A stretch of 64,000 nt of DNA from Ciona intestinalis (Eukaryota; Chordata; Ascidiacea; Phlebobranchia; Cionidae). The DNA lies in the NCBI RefSeq assembly GCF_000224145.3, contig NC_020172.2:315001-379000 (forward strand), read 5' to 3'. Both the position numbers and the translations under genes were made by a program. The number at the start of each line of letters is the position of its first letter. The stretch's first letter is position 1. The notes below the pieces were generated by a model. It saw nothing but the letters and a program-made list of their open reading frames with translations, made no database searches and was not told the origin of the DNA. This document shows positions 11,859 through 24,215 of this stretch, piece by piece.

Positions 11859-13984
11859 TCGCTAGGTGGTGATAGAGGTCAGTACTGCATTCAGAAACAA
11901 ATCACTGGAATACGTTTTTCGGGGCAAATTTTCCAAAACAAAAATGCCGTAACGCCTGCAAGCAAAAATCTGCCGCAAGCAAAAGCCTAAACGTTAATAG
12001 GTATTGTTCGAACATGAATTTATATATGTTGTATCTGACAAATAAAAAACTTATATAGATTTGTAATAACAGAAAATTGGTAATTTCTTTTAATAAAGTT
12101 TACATTTATTGCGTATGGTAAATACATTTCTAACATGAAAACTACAGACACTAGCGCTAACCAACTGCATACGGGATACGGCACCGGTTTAAGATGGCAA
12201 ATATGTTGATTTAAAAAAATATTGGGCAGTATACGCTTAGGTATCCGATTTTACCCCTATAATATTATGATGGTGACTTTTTCTAACGAAAGTTGGTTCA
12301 GGCAAGTTCTAATCAATTATATAAAAGAAAACATAATTTTGAAGGCGTGATGTATATGTTGTCTCGTCACTTATAATCAACAAAGAACGAATGTCAGTCT
12401 CTTCTATTTATTTTCCATAACAGTATTGAGAGAATAATGAAAAATTTCGCGCAGAAGTGTCTCGATTTTTCAATCCATTCATATCTTTCACAAGCCGTGA
12501 CCTTTTTCAATGCCAGAGCTTATCACAATGTCAACACAGCCAGTATAGCTGCACAAAAGAAACCAAAACACAACGGTCATTCACTGTCTATGACGCTTGC
12601 TTTTCAATTACACTGAAGTAATAAACTTGTTTATTGGGAACTGCGTCCCACTGTTTAACAGAAAAGTTAAATACATTTTAGGACCTTTTGTGCTGGAACT
12701 CTACTTGCCTTTCAAAATGGAATACAGAGAATTATTTTTTGATAGTTTTTAATTGGAATAAATAAGTGGACCCTGTTTAATGCAGTAAACACCGGCAGTG
12801 TTTGTTTCTGGGATATAGTTAAGGAAAGGAAGTATGATTAACTTGACACGTCATGTTCGCAGCGAATGGTTGAATGAGCAATTTAAACTGCTATAACAAC
12901 AATAGTTTTGATTCATAGTTGGTTTAGGTTTAGCCTATATATAGGCACTATATACAAATCAAATCAGATTGGATTTAGACAAGATGTTCATATTGTTTTA
13001 TTATATTCTTTAGGTTTTGTAAAGGAAAATATCATCTTATATACATCTTTTATTTTGTCGGATTTTTATGAGTAGACAAACTTATAGTTCGAATATTAAA
13101 AAAATGTTACAAACATAGACTGCAATGTCACAGCGTATAGTAGGGTGGGGAAACATGAAAATTGTATTTTTTGTGGCTTTGGTGTTTACAACACAGAAAA
13201 TAGGGGGGCTTTTATAGCATGAAAAAACACGTGCGCGAAAAAAATAGCAGGAAAGAGCGTTTTACACTGAAAATGGCGTCTGTTCGTCGGACGGGTGGAC
13301 TAGGCATATAGTTTCTTGCTTTGCTGGAAAACCTCAAGACGAGTGGCCTCTCTCACCTGTGGTAATAGTTACGCAACACCGCTGCTGTTAAATATTCAAT
13401 CTTTATGCATTAAGTTAATTTGTGTAAACTATAATATATATCTGTGCTCGAAACACACTCAATCGCTACAGTACACTATTCCCTTAATCAATGAGTCTAA
13501 AAAGTAAAAAAAATGTTCCACGTGCGCATTTAATATATTTGACTTTTCAATAAATATATGAGCCTTCATGTTGTTAACGACATAGTATATGTAAGCACTG
13601 AGGTGTTAAATATATTTACACTTCAATGGACACAGAGCGGAAAGCGCTTTGAAGATATAGAAAGTCCTCGGGGAATCCCCATATACGAAACTAAGGCTAA
13701 ATCCTGACAAGTTTTAGTGAAACACTGGTGACGTGTTGCAGTTGACGCTTCCTGAGTCTATATTTACCTAAATGGTTTATAGCTTAAGTTTAATTGTTAA
13801 GTGTTACTACTTCTTGTTAAACTACTTAATTTTCCTTTGTTGAAAAGAGGAACTGTAACCAACTATTCTCTTTAGTAAGCACTTAACAACTGCAGGTATG
13901 AATTGTAAAATGTAAATATTCTTAGTTGTTTGAACTCGAATTGAATGTTTTTGTAAAAATATTTGCAGTATTTTTTTTCTGTTT

Positions 13985-14120
13985 CGTGTTTAACCCTTTG
14001 ACATCTAGATTGATTTATCTAAATTTTTAACTTTTAACCAGGTCCTACTTAGATTTTGTGAACAAAGCATAGCAGCTGGATCAAAACTTTGTTTAGGTAG
14101 TTTGTGCAGTATGAACTTAT
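13985..14120 (+). repeat. Dispersed repeat, copy in inverse orientation at 33,920-34,070
   Basis: Shared core on opposite strands includes CAGCTGCTATGCTTTG and CTGCACAAACTAC. At 13,991 the sequence reads TTAACCCTTTGAC, reminiscent of piggyBac-type ends at TTAA, but no second end was found. Confidence 0.5.
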
Positions 14121-14584
14121 CTTCAAAGTTTAAATTCATATATATATTTTTATTCTTTTGATGACATTATAATATTGATAACGGTATAAGATTCTTTCAT
14201 AGTTGAATATTTCACAAACGAACAGAGAAAGAAGGATTTGTAAAATTATTTATATCATTAAGAAATCAAATATAAAAACCTTTGATATGTTAATTCAGCT
14301 ACTAATTGTTGTGAGAACACAATTTTGCTTAAGAGCCAAGGCTAAACAAAACACATGGGACTATACAAAGAAGACGGAATTTTTTTTCCGCTAGAGGCGG
14401 TAATTATTTAAATTAAAAAATACGGAAAAACGAACAAAACAGCACTACAAAGTGTTAATAAGTGTAAAACAAATTAATTAAATAATAAACATACCTTTCT
14501 AAATACACAAAACACTAGTCAGAACATATTTCCCACATTAGGTCGGTTATATACGCTCTTTCGTTGTGATTAATGTCGTCGAGT

Positions 14585-14660
14585 CTGTGGTGTAGCGGTT
14601 TGCGTGCGGACGTAAACTCTCTTTGTTTCAATTTTACCGGGTTCGAGTCCCGCACAGTGG
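14585..14660 (+). repeat. tRNA-like sequence (pseudogene or SINE head)
   Basis: A-box-like TGGTGTAGCGG and B box GGTTCGAGTCC, followed by a T run. The T arm pairs only four bases (CGGG/CCCG) and the acceptor stem is poor, so this is not called as a working tRNA gene. Confidence 0.55.
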
Positions 14661-14705
14661 ATTACTTTTTTTATAATTTTTTTCAAGTTTTTTTTTGTTT
14701 GACGA

Positions 14706-14850
14706 GTTTGGGGTTAGGAGTTAGGGGTTAGGGTTTTTTTTTTAATAATAATAAAATAGGGGTTAGGGGTTAGTGTTAGGGGTTAGTGTTAGGGGTTAGT
14801 TAGGGGTTAAGGGTTAGGGGTTAGGGGTTAGGGGTTAGGGGTTTATATCT
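14706..14850 (+). repeat. Interstitial telomere-like repeats
   Basis: About 15 units, mostly the 7-base GGGGTTA with some GGGTTA and GTGTTA, broken once by a T run and AATAATAATAAAA. The canonical chordate telomere unit is TTAGGG. Confidence 0.85.
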
Positions 14851-14956
14851 TATGTGTATAAACCGTGAAACTAACTGCTCCCCATAAAATAGAGAAACGA
14901 ATTTGTCATCGCCTCCTAGCAGAAAAAATTTTCCGTCTTCTCTGTATAGCTCTATG

Positions 14957-16965
14957 TAAACAAAACACGCTTGTGTTGTGACCAAATTCTTGGTAACACT
15001 TCAATGCGCCAAACTGTGTTCACACAAGCTTAGAAAAAAAAAATCAAATATGTCCGACCTCATAGAAAAGTGGTTAGCGTGCCTGCCTGTAACCCAAAGG
15101 TAATGGGTTCAAGTCTCGTCGCTGGTATCATTGTGGGCATATGTATCCTTGGGCAAGACACTTAACAGCAGTTGCTCCAACCCAGTGGTCATTAATGGTT
15201 TGTCCAAATTACCAGCCACACATAAAAAAATCAAAAATCCCCCCCCTCCAAAAAAAACAATCACCCACAAAGTTAGGTGCATGGTAGCTCGTAAGCTGGT
15301 GTGAGGTGTATGAACACCTGTGTTATAACGACTGTCGTTTTTCAGCCACGCGAGGATAAAGTAAGTTTCAACCTTTCACTTTTTCATGTTAACATATATT
15401 TCATTGCTAAAAACAAAAAGAAATTGTTTCTTCTCACACAAACAAGACCAAACACTTGTAGTAGGATCGTACACAGTAAAACAGGTTAATAATGCACGAT
15501 CATCTGTATAATTGCCGTTTGTGTCGCATTGGCTGGTGTGGAGTATCACAAAATTTTTCGCAGAAACCGGTGCTGTTTATTCCCGCATAAGTGAAGGAGT
15601 TTGTCTGTTGTCAATATGCCCACAATGTATTATAAAAATAGTAAACTAATTTGTTTCCTTTGATTCATTGCAGTCAGTTATCTTTGAGTCCCAACCAAGA
15701 AAATATTTTTCTTTTTTATCAGTTTAATTGGTAACATTTGCCTGCTTTACCTCCATTATCATTTATTTTATGTTATCACTGAAATATAAATATTATTTCC
15801 GCGAATGTTAATCTTTGACAATCCGTAAGGGTATGTCAAATCTTAGGCGCCATGGAGATATATCATGCAAATTTGATTATTAAAATATATAAAACGGTAA
15901 TGATATTTCAATTTTATTACAATGTTGCAAAAATTATCAATCTGTCATTTACGCAAACCTCTTTTAATAATTAGATGTTATAAATATGATACAAAAAGCT
16001 TAACCGCTCCCACACACAAGCATATCTTATTCAAGCTTCAAGGTAAATCTACCACAAAGTTTTAAATTTCGTTTCATTCTCATTATAATAAAAGTTTATT
16101 GTTTTATTGGAATAATAATGCAGTTACAATGGCTAGTCTCTGTTTTAGGAGGCTTGGTCATTTCTCATATTTATGAATATACTGCTATTATAAGTCATTA
16201 TATGCTTAAAAGTTAAGTTAAATATAGTTTAAAAGGTTTTAGGAGCATTTCTTTATATCAACTACCCGTATATTCAGAATTATTCGATAACTGTTTGTAT
16301 AATAAACGTTTTATGCAATGTGTACGTCTGGTAAATAGTTAGTTAGTCCAAGTTAATTATTATCTTTAAGATGTGTGTTTGGTTTGAGTGTTTAAGCTAT
16401 TGTTAACACTAACTTGTTTAAGAAGCAGTAGGCTGTGCAAAAATTTGGTTTGTAATGCTATTATTATTCATTAAGAGTTAAGTCCAATTGGATATTTGGT
16501 GAATTTTTGATTTAATATTCTCATGTGTGTTAGTCCAAAGTGAAGGTAGATGCTGGTAACATCAAAGGTACTTGTATTCGTTGGCAAGAAACTTAACTGT
16601 AATTGCTTAACTGTAAATCAAGTGGTTAATAAATGGTTATCCAAAATTTGTGGCAATATAGAAAAATCATAAAGATACATACGTAGTAGTAATAACCACA
16701 AGCAGACATGAGGTATATAAAGGGCTTTACCTTTAGACAATGTCTTGCCAGTGGAGGAAAATTACTTTACAATGCTATTTTGCCAGCTTATTCACCTTTT
16801 TAACCTGTAAAGTTAGTCAAGTTTTTTTTTCTAACATTTTTTGACTAGGCTGTTTTACAATAAGTTGTGATTTGTGTAAGTATTTAATATCAAAGAGTTT
16901 TATAATTATTGTACTCAATTCCCATTTAGGTTTTTGTTAAGATAAACTGAATAAATGTGACCGAC
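14957..16965. other. Upstream region of receptor gene 1
   Basis: Contains a full-length SINE (15,052-15,370), a degenerate SINE (16,540-16,730) and otherwise AT-rich DNA. No coding exon supported. Confidence 0.5.
15052..15370 (+). mobile_element. tRNA-headed SINE, near full length
   Basis: Head with A-box-like AAGTGGTTAGCGTGCC and B box GGGTTCAAGTC; middle GTGGGCATATGTATCCTTGG; an A/C-rich stretch; tail CTCGTAAGCTGG and CACGCGAGGATAAAGTAAGT. It resembles the short composite SINE described from Ciona (Cics-1), which I recall but could not check. Confidence 0.85.
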
Positions 16966-19900
16966 ATGGAAATTGTTGTTTGCTGGATTGTGTTGTTAAC
17001 ATGGGGTTTAGTGAAGGGCGAAGACTTCAATATTAATTGTAATGGAGATTGTAACAGAACTGTGGCAAACAATACAACTTGCAATGTTAAATGTAAGTAA
17101 AAAAATGAGTGCTTAATCGTCCTGTCATGTGATAACAAAAGAACTAGAGACTATAGAAAGCAGTTAGAGGTTATGACATAGTGGGTAGATTCTTTGTTAG
17201 GACCAAAAATTGCTTCAGTTGAATCATTGTCTGGACTCTGGAGTGTACTATGATGAATGTGTGTTATGTAACTATGTATACAAAAAAGCATCCAGATCAT
17301 AGCTTAACAGTGAGCATGATGCGCATAAACAAATGTGTGTTTGGTGTTTTAGTTTTAGTATACATTAGAATAATTTTAATTTGTTAGTAAGCCTAAAGTG
17401 TATGAAAAGTGAAACGTGTATTAGTAGGTAAAAATGCTGCAAGTTCTATGTTACGTGATCTATTAATGCGTAATATAATACAGGGGTTGAAAGCATGCCA
17501 TGGTCAAACCATGAAAAAACAGCACCAAGTCCAACTATTGTTTCCGGAAATTGGTTTCTTTACAACAACGGACAGAGTTTAGAAATAGGAGTGAATATTA
17601 CATGGAAACAGAATGGTACGTTTTATATTTATTTTGTTCAACAATTTAGTTTCTGGTAAATTTAAACTATTATTAAATAAAATAATATTGACAATAACAT
17701 GTCATACGCAACCTAAAAGCAATTAGTTTTAATAACAACAATACCAACACTTCAACGTCCTATGTAGGTTTGTTTCTTCAGGCTGTTAATGTTATTTAGT
17801 ATGTTAACATAATTGATTTTTCAGCTGCTGTTTTCAACTTTGTACAAGGGTATCTTTTGACCATGACGTCTCTTAAATCAATGGCTGGTCGTTCGTCTAA
17901 GTGGATATTCAACGCTTCTGTTTCATCACAAACGATAAATCGTTATGAAAACGTTAGTTTCTTTTTATTAGTTTCAAACTTTTTGTGTATTTTTTTATTA
18001 CAAATTATTGTAAAACGCGTGATCAAACAAGTTTTAAGCGATTGGTATAAACAAACACTTTGTAGACGAAGAGTGCAAAATTGAATTCTGAAACATGAGT
18101 TCACAAAAGTTCATAGTTAGGTTTACTTTCGGTTGGTGGAGATTTATTTTTTTTCTTTATTTATTAAAAAATTCAACCAAATAAACACTGTACAAAAGAA
18201 ACTGAAATGATGATTAAATCTCCATGAATAGTCAAGAGTGGTTTAATTGAATGAGGAAATGGAAACGTAATAAACACAGTTGTTTACTTGTTTAAAAAAT
18301 TCTTACTAATTAGATTTAAATTTTAGTTGGTCTTCAATTACAAATGCTTCCATTATGGGACAAAAAACTTCATTCGCGCTGGTCGCACTTATGTGTTAGA
18401 TGTATATGCTATGCCAGTGTATGAGGAACAAAATGAAAAAGTTTTTGATACAATTGACATCAAAATTCCAGGTAAGAAATGCGACTAGATTATTATATTA
18501 ACTCTGTTGAAGTGTAAATGATTTTAAACAGTAATTGTTTAAACCAGGCTTTTTAATTAGTTTAGTGCTTTTCAGTTTTAAACTCTTGATAATGATTTGA
18601 TTCTGTAAAGTAGTAGTAGTTCTTGTCTGTTTTGTAAAAAGTTTAATGCCTACAAAAATATTTTTACAGATGTTACATAATAGAAAATGATCAAATAAAT
18701 TTTCCATAGATTGCAACAGCAACGTGGAAATTGCTGAGTCAACATATTGCAGAGATGAGCAAACAGATTATTTATATTTAGACTTCGATGAAAATGAAAG
18801 TGATGGTAAGAATGGACGTAAAACATTAGTAATCCATTATGTTCCTGACACAGTAATGCAACCTGTGATGTGAACCGAATCACAAATTTCCTGGCTTGCA
18901 TTTGTTTGTTTAATTACAAACAAAGAAACATGTAAAATTTTACTTCCACCATAATATTAGGCATGCACTTTGTAAACTTTGTGGTATTATCTAGATGTAA
19001 AATTACTTTTCCTTTACAACCCTGTTTAAGATCAGCATTACTTTCCGGACCAGGCTTTAATTAACAAAGTAGTAAACAATGGTTTACTTGTGTATCACTT
19101 ATGCTAGTGAGTTTGAAAGCCTAAACAAAAGACTATGCAATAAAAGTGTTCATGGATAGTTACGTAATCTATTGTTGCTTGGCGGCCCGTTACAAATTCA
19201 TCACAGAGCAGTGTCTTACCTCTGGTGCAAGTATTCAATCTATACTTTTGTACAAAAATGTTAGCTTCATCATGTTTTTACATAAGAATTTGTTAATATA
19301 CAGAAGTAGAAGTTACTACTGCAGCTCCAAAAGATTCGGCACCAAGCAAACTTCTTTGGTTGTATATTGTAATCCCATTGTTGATGTTGATCGTCACAAT
19401 CATTACTGTTTCAATCTACAGACATAGGAGACGCAAAGCCATAGTTGCAGGTAAACATTATTTGTCCTGTGTTTTTTTAGAATTGTGAGTAAGTCATGAC
19501 TTATTATGTGTACGCAACAGTGTCACACCCATTTTTTTATTTGTTATTCATATTTGCACAGGCTTGAAAGTACAGTTGTATAAGTATACCAAACCTGTAA
19601 CATAGTATAACGTATATCACATTCAAAATATGCTTTTAATTTACCAATAAAGGTATGTTTAGCCTGTCATTTGTTTTAATTATTTGTTTAAAATATATTA
19701 TATGACTGTACATTAAATATTAGTTTGTTTTAACTTTGATGTCAATACTTTAAATCAAGAGTTAATATCTGTGTTATTCACAGGCTCAGTTGTTATTCTG
19801 TGCAGTCGAGATTCACATTATGGTGAAGTGACATCTAGATTGGCAACTTGGTTGAAGGAATACATGAATCGTGATGTAGAATGTAATATGTGGAGACAAA

Positions 19901-20538
19901 CCGATAACAATATCTTGGATTGGTGTAACAAGCAATTGAAAGAAGCTTCCCAAGTAATTCTTGTATGTGGTGAAAAAGATTATGAGGAACAGATTGTGCA
20001 CAGTGATCCATTTGTTGTTGCAGTTAATAGAATGAAAAGCAATGTTACCAATGCAAACTTTTACATGGTTGCATTTCATGATGAAACCAAATCTAAATTT
20101 CCACTAGACAAAGCAAAGAAGTTTGTTCTTATGAAAGATTTTAAACGTTTTAGCAAGAAATTTGCCGGATCTGATTTCATACCTTACCCAGTAGAGCAGC
20201 AAGATGTATTGAGAAAGAAAATTGAACAAGCTGTTGCAGTTGGTTCTAACCCTGCTACAATTCCAATGCAAGAAGCAAGTCTGGTGAAGTTTGTTAGCAC
20301 AGACAATATAGATCGTGATTCTGGCATCTCATGCAATGGTCAAAGCTTGAATGTTGCTAACCCTGATATAACCCTTTCTATACAACCAACACAACACAGT
20401 AGTTCATTATATACTAGCAGTGAATACTCAAGCTCACAGTTTTCTGGAGGTGACTTCACTGGTTCAGGATATCCAAGTGTCCACGGAAGCACTATGATGT
20501 CAACAGCTACACAGCCTTCTAATGACTCCACTGTGTGA
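16966..20538 (+). CDS. IL-17 receptor-like protein 1 (SEFIR receptor)
   Basis: Seven exons (16966-17092, 17484-17615, 17825-17952, 18327-18471, 18710-18805, 19304-19450, 19784-20538) join in frame to 509 residues. Residues 1-18 (MEIVVCWIVLLTWGLVKG) form a signal peptide. The short ectodomain has paired cysteines and several N-glycosylation sites. Exon 6 encodes one membrane helix followed by YRHRRRK. Exon 7 starts the SEFIR domain at residue 259 (VVILCSRDSHYGEV, then DVECNMWRQ), the module by which IL-17 receptors bind the adaptor ACT1/CIKS. The tail after residue 430 is Ser/Thr-rich and contains DRDSGIS at 435-441. It is the first gene of a four-gene tandem array. IL-17R family membership is firm; which vertebrate subtype it matches is not. 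The start is chosen because it opens the signal peptide. Confidence 0.92.
19790..19979 (+). other. 190 bp SEFIR tract identical to receptor gene 2
   Basis: This stretch of exon 7 is identical, base for base by eye, to 28947-29136 in receptor gene 2, including third codon positions. Both edges are abrupt: the first bases of the exon differ, and just downstream gene 2 carries extra codons and the two proteins diverge strongly. Confidence 0.9.
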
Positions 20539-21669
20539 TAAAAACTGCAATATGCTCATAGTATATACAACAACTATAGCAAAACACAGCATACATTTCC
20601 TTCACAATACAAAACCACAAAATTATATGAAGGTATAAGTGAACTTATTTATCCTGTTGTAACAGAGCAACAACAGTCTTCATAACACAGTCAACTTATT
20701 TCATACACTAGGAACTTAAATAAAAATGCTAGCATTATAAACCTATAAAAAAGCTGCCATCTTTTACTTTATAGAATCTTTACGCTAACGTTTTAGGTTT
20801 TCTGGATTTCAAATCCTACAATACACATTTTCCTTACCACGAGGAGTTCATTTTCTTTTACTTTTGCTACGATATATACTCAATTTAAATGTATAAACAT
20901 TGGGTTATGGGATATTGTCATTTTTATTTTATTTGAAAAATAGTGTCTACTGTATTACAGTTAAGTAAATGATTCTCTGTATTTTAATTTTGATCAATCT
21001 CAGTACTGTGCCTTGATAGACTGGTGGTAATGAAAGATATTTTTTATTTGTAGTTCATGTGCTGTGGTCAGTTAACTGTATTTCAACTGTTCAACAAGAA
21101 AAGTTCCTTTTTTGTATTGTTGGTGTTATGATTAGGTTTATTTAAAAAAATTCTTTAAACAAAATTTATAAAGGTCAAATTTTCTTCAAATTGTATTTTT
21201 CTGCAGTATTACTTCATCACTTTGTTTATATCAGTGTGCGTGTATGACATTCCTTATAAATTTTAAAACTGTAGTTTTATTTTTTAAATTTCTATCCCAT
21301 TTTCTTCTTATTTTTCTCTTAAGCGAAATTTTCTCTGTATTTCTAACCCAAGAAATGTGAACATATTTTGAGTGATTGAGTAAAATAAGTTGATTGGTAT
21401 TAGGGAATATTTTTTGTTCTTGGCTATTGTTTTCTGTTTGGTTAGTTGATTCATTTTTCGTATAGTTATTTCATTTTCAGATTTTAAAGATAGCAAGAAA
21501 ATCTGTTTTAATTTATTTAATATATGGTATTTGATGTCATACTATCTACATATACAGCATACAGGTAAACTGAGTTTTTATCTTGTTTGAGTTGATTTGT
21601 TTTACTGATTTTTGTTCTTTTTAACACTTTTAACTGTGCCAAGGTCATTCTGTTAACTTTTTTTTCCAG

Positions 21670-21900
21670 GTAGTTGTGTCGGTAGAACATCATGCTCTAC
21701 TTCTTGATGGATGATAGTTTGAATGGCCACAATGGCCGCCATGACATAGCGATTAAAGCGGTCGCCTTTACTGGAAGAATACTGGGTATGATGCTTGATG
21801 CTCCTGCTATTGTGGCTGCGTGTGCCCCTAACCAGGATACTTATAATTACAGCAACCAGTTGGTCATAATGGGGTGTTTAAATTGTCAGCTATAAAAAAA
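21670..21900 (+). mobile_element. Degenerate SINE
   Basis: Keeps TGCGTGTGCCCCTAACCAGG, CAACCAGTTGGTCATAATGG and GTCAGCTATAAAAAA in family order. The head is badly decayed. Confidence 0.5.
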
Positions 21901-22979
21901 AAATTAAAAAATCACATAAAAAGTGAAATGCATAATAATTGTAAGTGGCACAACGTGTATAAAATAGCATACTTGTATTATAAATTCTAAAATTTCCCTG
22001 TCGTGCCAGGGTAAAAGAGTGATATTTCAAAAGTTTTTTTTATATTTTGCATGTTAAAATCCATTAGGGAAAATTTCACTAGGAAAATTAAGTGTCTTTT
22101 TTTCTACTTTAGTGCTCAGATGTTCAGTCACCTGTGCTTTAACTATAATGACAAATCTATTTGTTTGAAGAAACAGAAGCTAGATTGAACTCTGAAGACT
22201 TACCAGCGATGCTCGAACGGTTCGTTATCTATTTAAATACTCTCATTATAGTTTCAACAAAGCTAATGTGACAAATATATTTTGCTCTGTTTCAAAGTCA
22301 TTCCCCCAAAAATTAGTTTTGAACAGTTTCAATAGGTTTATTTTCTCCTACCTGCATGTGATTTTTTTTATGTTTTCATTAAATGTAAGCATATTCACAG
22401 CAAGCCTTAAAATGTTTATACCAAATAATTTTTTTGTGTGTGCTAATAAAAGTTTGTACAAAAACACTGTTAAACCCAACTTCAGCATGTTTGCTTGCCA
22501 AACACTTGTGATATATTAATTGGTAATCTTTAACTTGTTGTGCAATGTATTAAGAAGCTTACCTGTAGCAAAGATGAACTTGTTTTATTGTGATTAAATT
22601 AACCTAACAATAATACAATAATATCCTCACTAATAATAAAGAAATGAGTGTTGTATATTTTGTTTTCATAAATATTCTAGCAAGATTACAACTTGCATTT
22701 AAAATAATTATATTTGGCAAAAGCTGTTCCTGCCTCCGTAAAAACGAAGATTTTTGGCAAATATTAAATTTAATTTACTTCACCAGCAGGCATGACAAAC
22801 ATTGTTATGTGATATTCACTACAAGTTACATTTACATGGTATATAGAATAACACTTTGAAGAAAGGCATCCATTCTATAACCAACACATTGATATGTTCA
22901 ATATAATTTGAAACAGAATTGTTTTTACAATGTGTATACCAAATTGTTAGCCATACTTAAAAATAAATAAAAATTCACA

Positions 22980-23095
22980 AACATAATTGTTTACAAAATA
23001 CATACATGGTAACTTGTAAGCTGGCATGATGTGTATGAAACATAACATCCATTATGTAACAACTGTCATTTTTCGGCCATGCGAGGAAGTTACAT
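22980..23095 (+). mobile_element. SINE tail fragment
   Basis: ACATGGTAACTTGTAAGCTGG through TCGGCCATGCGAGGAAGTTA, the 3' third of the family, without the head. Confidence 0.7.
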
Positions 23096-24015
23096 TCATT
23101 CATTAAGTGTGTATGTGAAACTGTTGAATTAAAAACAATGGTGTTCAAGCTAGTAAGCAATCTATTACATGTTTGTTCTTTGAAAAAGTCCACATGCCTT
23201 TGTTATATTACAGAACTTGTGTTTTTCCATAATTTATATTTTTGCTTAAAATTGATGAGAATACACCATTTGATAGTGGTTATGGTTTGCTTACTACTCA
23301 GTTTAAAAGATTTTTTTTAATTAATGATGGTAAAAAAATTCTTTATACTTTTAAGCTGATGTTGCTACTTAATGAATTTTAATTTTTGGCTAAATCTTCA
23401 CAAAACTTGCCAAAATTCATTTATTTTAATGTAATTTACCACATGACTGAAATTACACTTTTTAACAGAAGAATAAAGATGACTAGGAGTACCCACCAAA
23501 CCGAAAAGCCAGGATCACAATATATGTAAAAAGAGGATTATATTACTCAAGACAACATGAAAACTGCTAAGGTATTTAAAGTCGCAATTTCGATTAATAA
23601 CTAAGATATCTCTTTATTAAAGTCGAATTTGTTAAAGATAAATTCATACAAACAAAATGCAACAATGCAACGGACTTTTAAATTCTTTACTGATACATCA
23701 TTTTTACAGTTTCCAATAACTTAAAAGTGAACTTATAAGCATTTTGTGAACTCCTGTTACTGAATACAGTTTTGCATTATTCCTCCCAAAGGGTTATATG
23801 CGTTTATGTTTTTACACACAACAAACCATAGCTTACTGTATACTATTTTACCTTTATTGTTGCAGCAAGCCTGCAGGTTGTTGTTTGTGTTCTGATGCAG
23901 TTTCCTTGTTATCAGTCTGCTACTTCCACAATGTATGGGAATTTGTGTGGGAGTTATAATTACTAATCCAAGTCAGGAAATCATGGTTTAGCCCCCACAG
24001 TACCTTATTAGCCAA

Positions 24016-24052
24016 CCAATCAAATGATGGCATCATATTCTGATTAACCAAT
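24016..24052 (+). promoter_or_regulatory. Two CCAAT boxes upstream of receptor gene 2
   Basis: AACCAATCAAA occurs twice, with CCAAT at 24016-24020 and 24048-24052, 164-200 bp before the ATG at 24216. Paired CCAAT boxes at this distance fit an NF-Y type promoter. No clear TATA box was seen between them and the ATG. Confidence 0.4.
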
Positions 24053-24215
24053 CAAAGGCATTCCTGTGTTCCTGCCTAATCAGATTTTCCTGTATTCAAA
24101 ATGGTTTCTGTTTGTTTTAAACCAGTCACCTCTCATATATGTAATGTGTGTTTAGGAGTCCGACCAGTACAGACACTGAAGACGTTCCATCATTATCTGT
24201 TCTTCAAATTGGACA

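Larger units (their letters stand above)
10734..14342. other. Intergenic region between GEMIN8 and the first receptor gene, left part
   Basis: No coding exon was recognised here. The minus-strand sequence just upstream of the GEMIN8 ATG contains a TTTCTCAG acceptor-like site at about 10,772. The region holds a degenerate palindromic MITE, a second MITE-like stretch at 11,400-11,660, a three-copy minisatellite, one isolated MITE terminus (about 13,138) and a dispersed repeat at about 13,990-14,120. Open frames such as 11,398-11,655 lie inside repeats and are not believed to be genes. Confidence 0.6.
14354..14956. mobile_element. 603 bp inverted-repeat element carrying a tRNA-like sequence and telomere-like repeats
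   Basis: Terminal inverted repeats of about 50 bp (both containing AGAAGACGGAA followed by a T-rich run and GCTAG) are flanked by a perfect 11 bp direct repeat TAAACAAAACA at 14343-14353 and 14957-14967. The interior has a tRNA-like block and a run of TTAGGGG/TTAGGG units. No transposase. The long inverted repeats and 9-11 bp duplication resemble Mutator-like MITEs. Confidence 0.7.
20539..24215. other. Intergenic region, receptor gene 1 to gene 2
   Basis: Begins with the 3' UTR of receptor gene 1 (AATAAA at about 20,718 on the plus strand). Contains a degenerate SINE near 21,670-21,900 and a SINE tail near 22,980-23,095. I see no further coding exon. The last 200 bp hold the putative promoter of gene 2. 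Confidence 0.6.

Noticed and set aside
14585-14660. Functional tRNA gene
   Set aside because: A and B boxes are present but the acceptor stem and the fifth T-arm pair do not form; it lies inside a transposable element.
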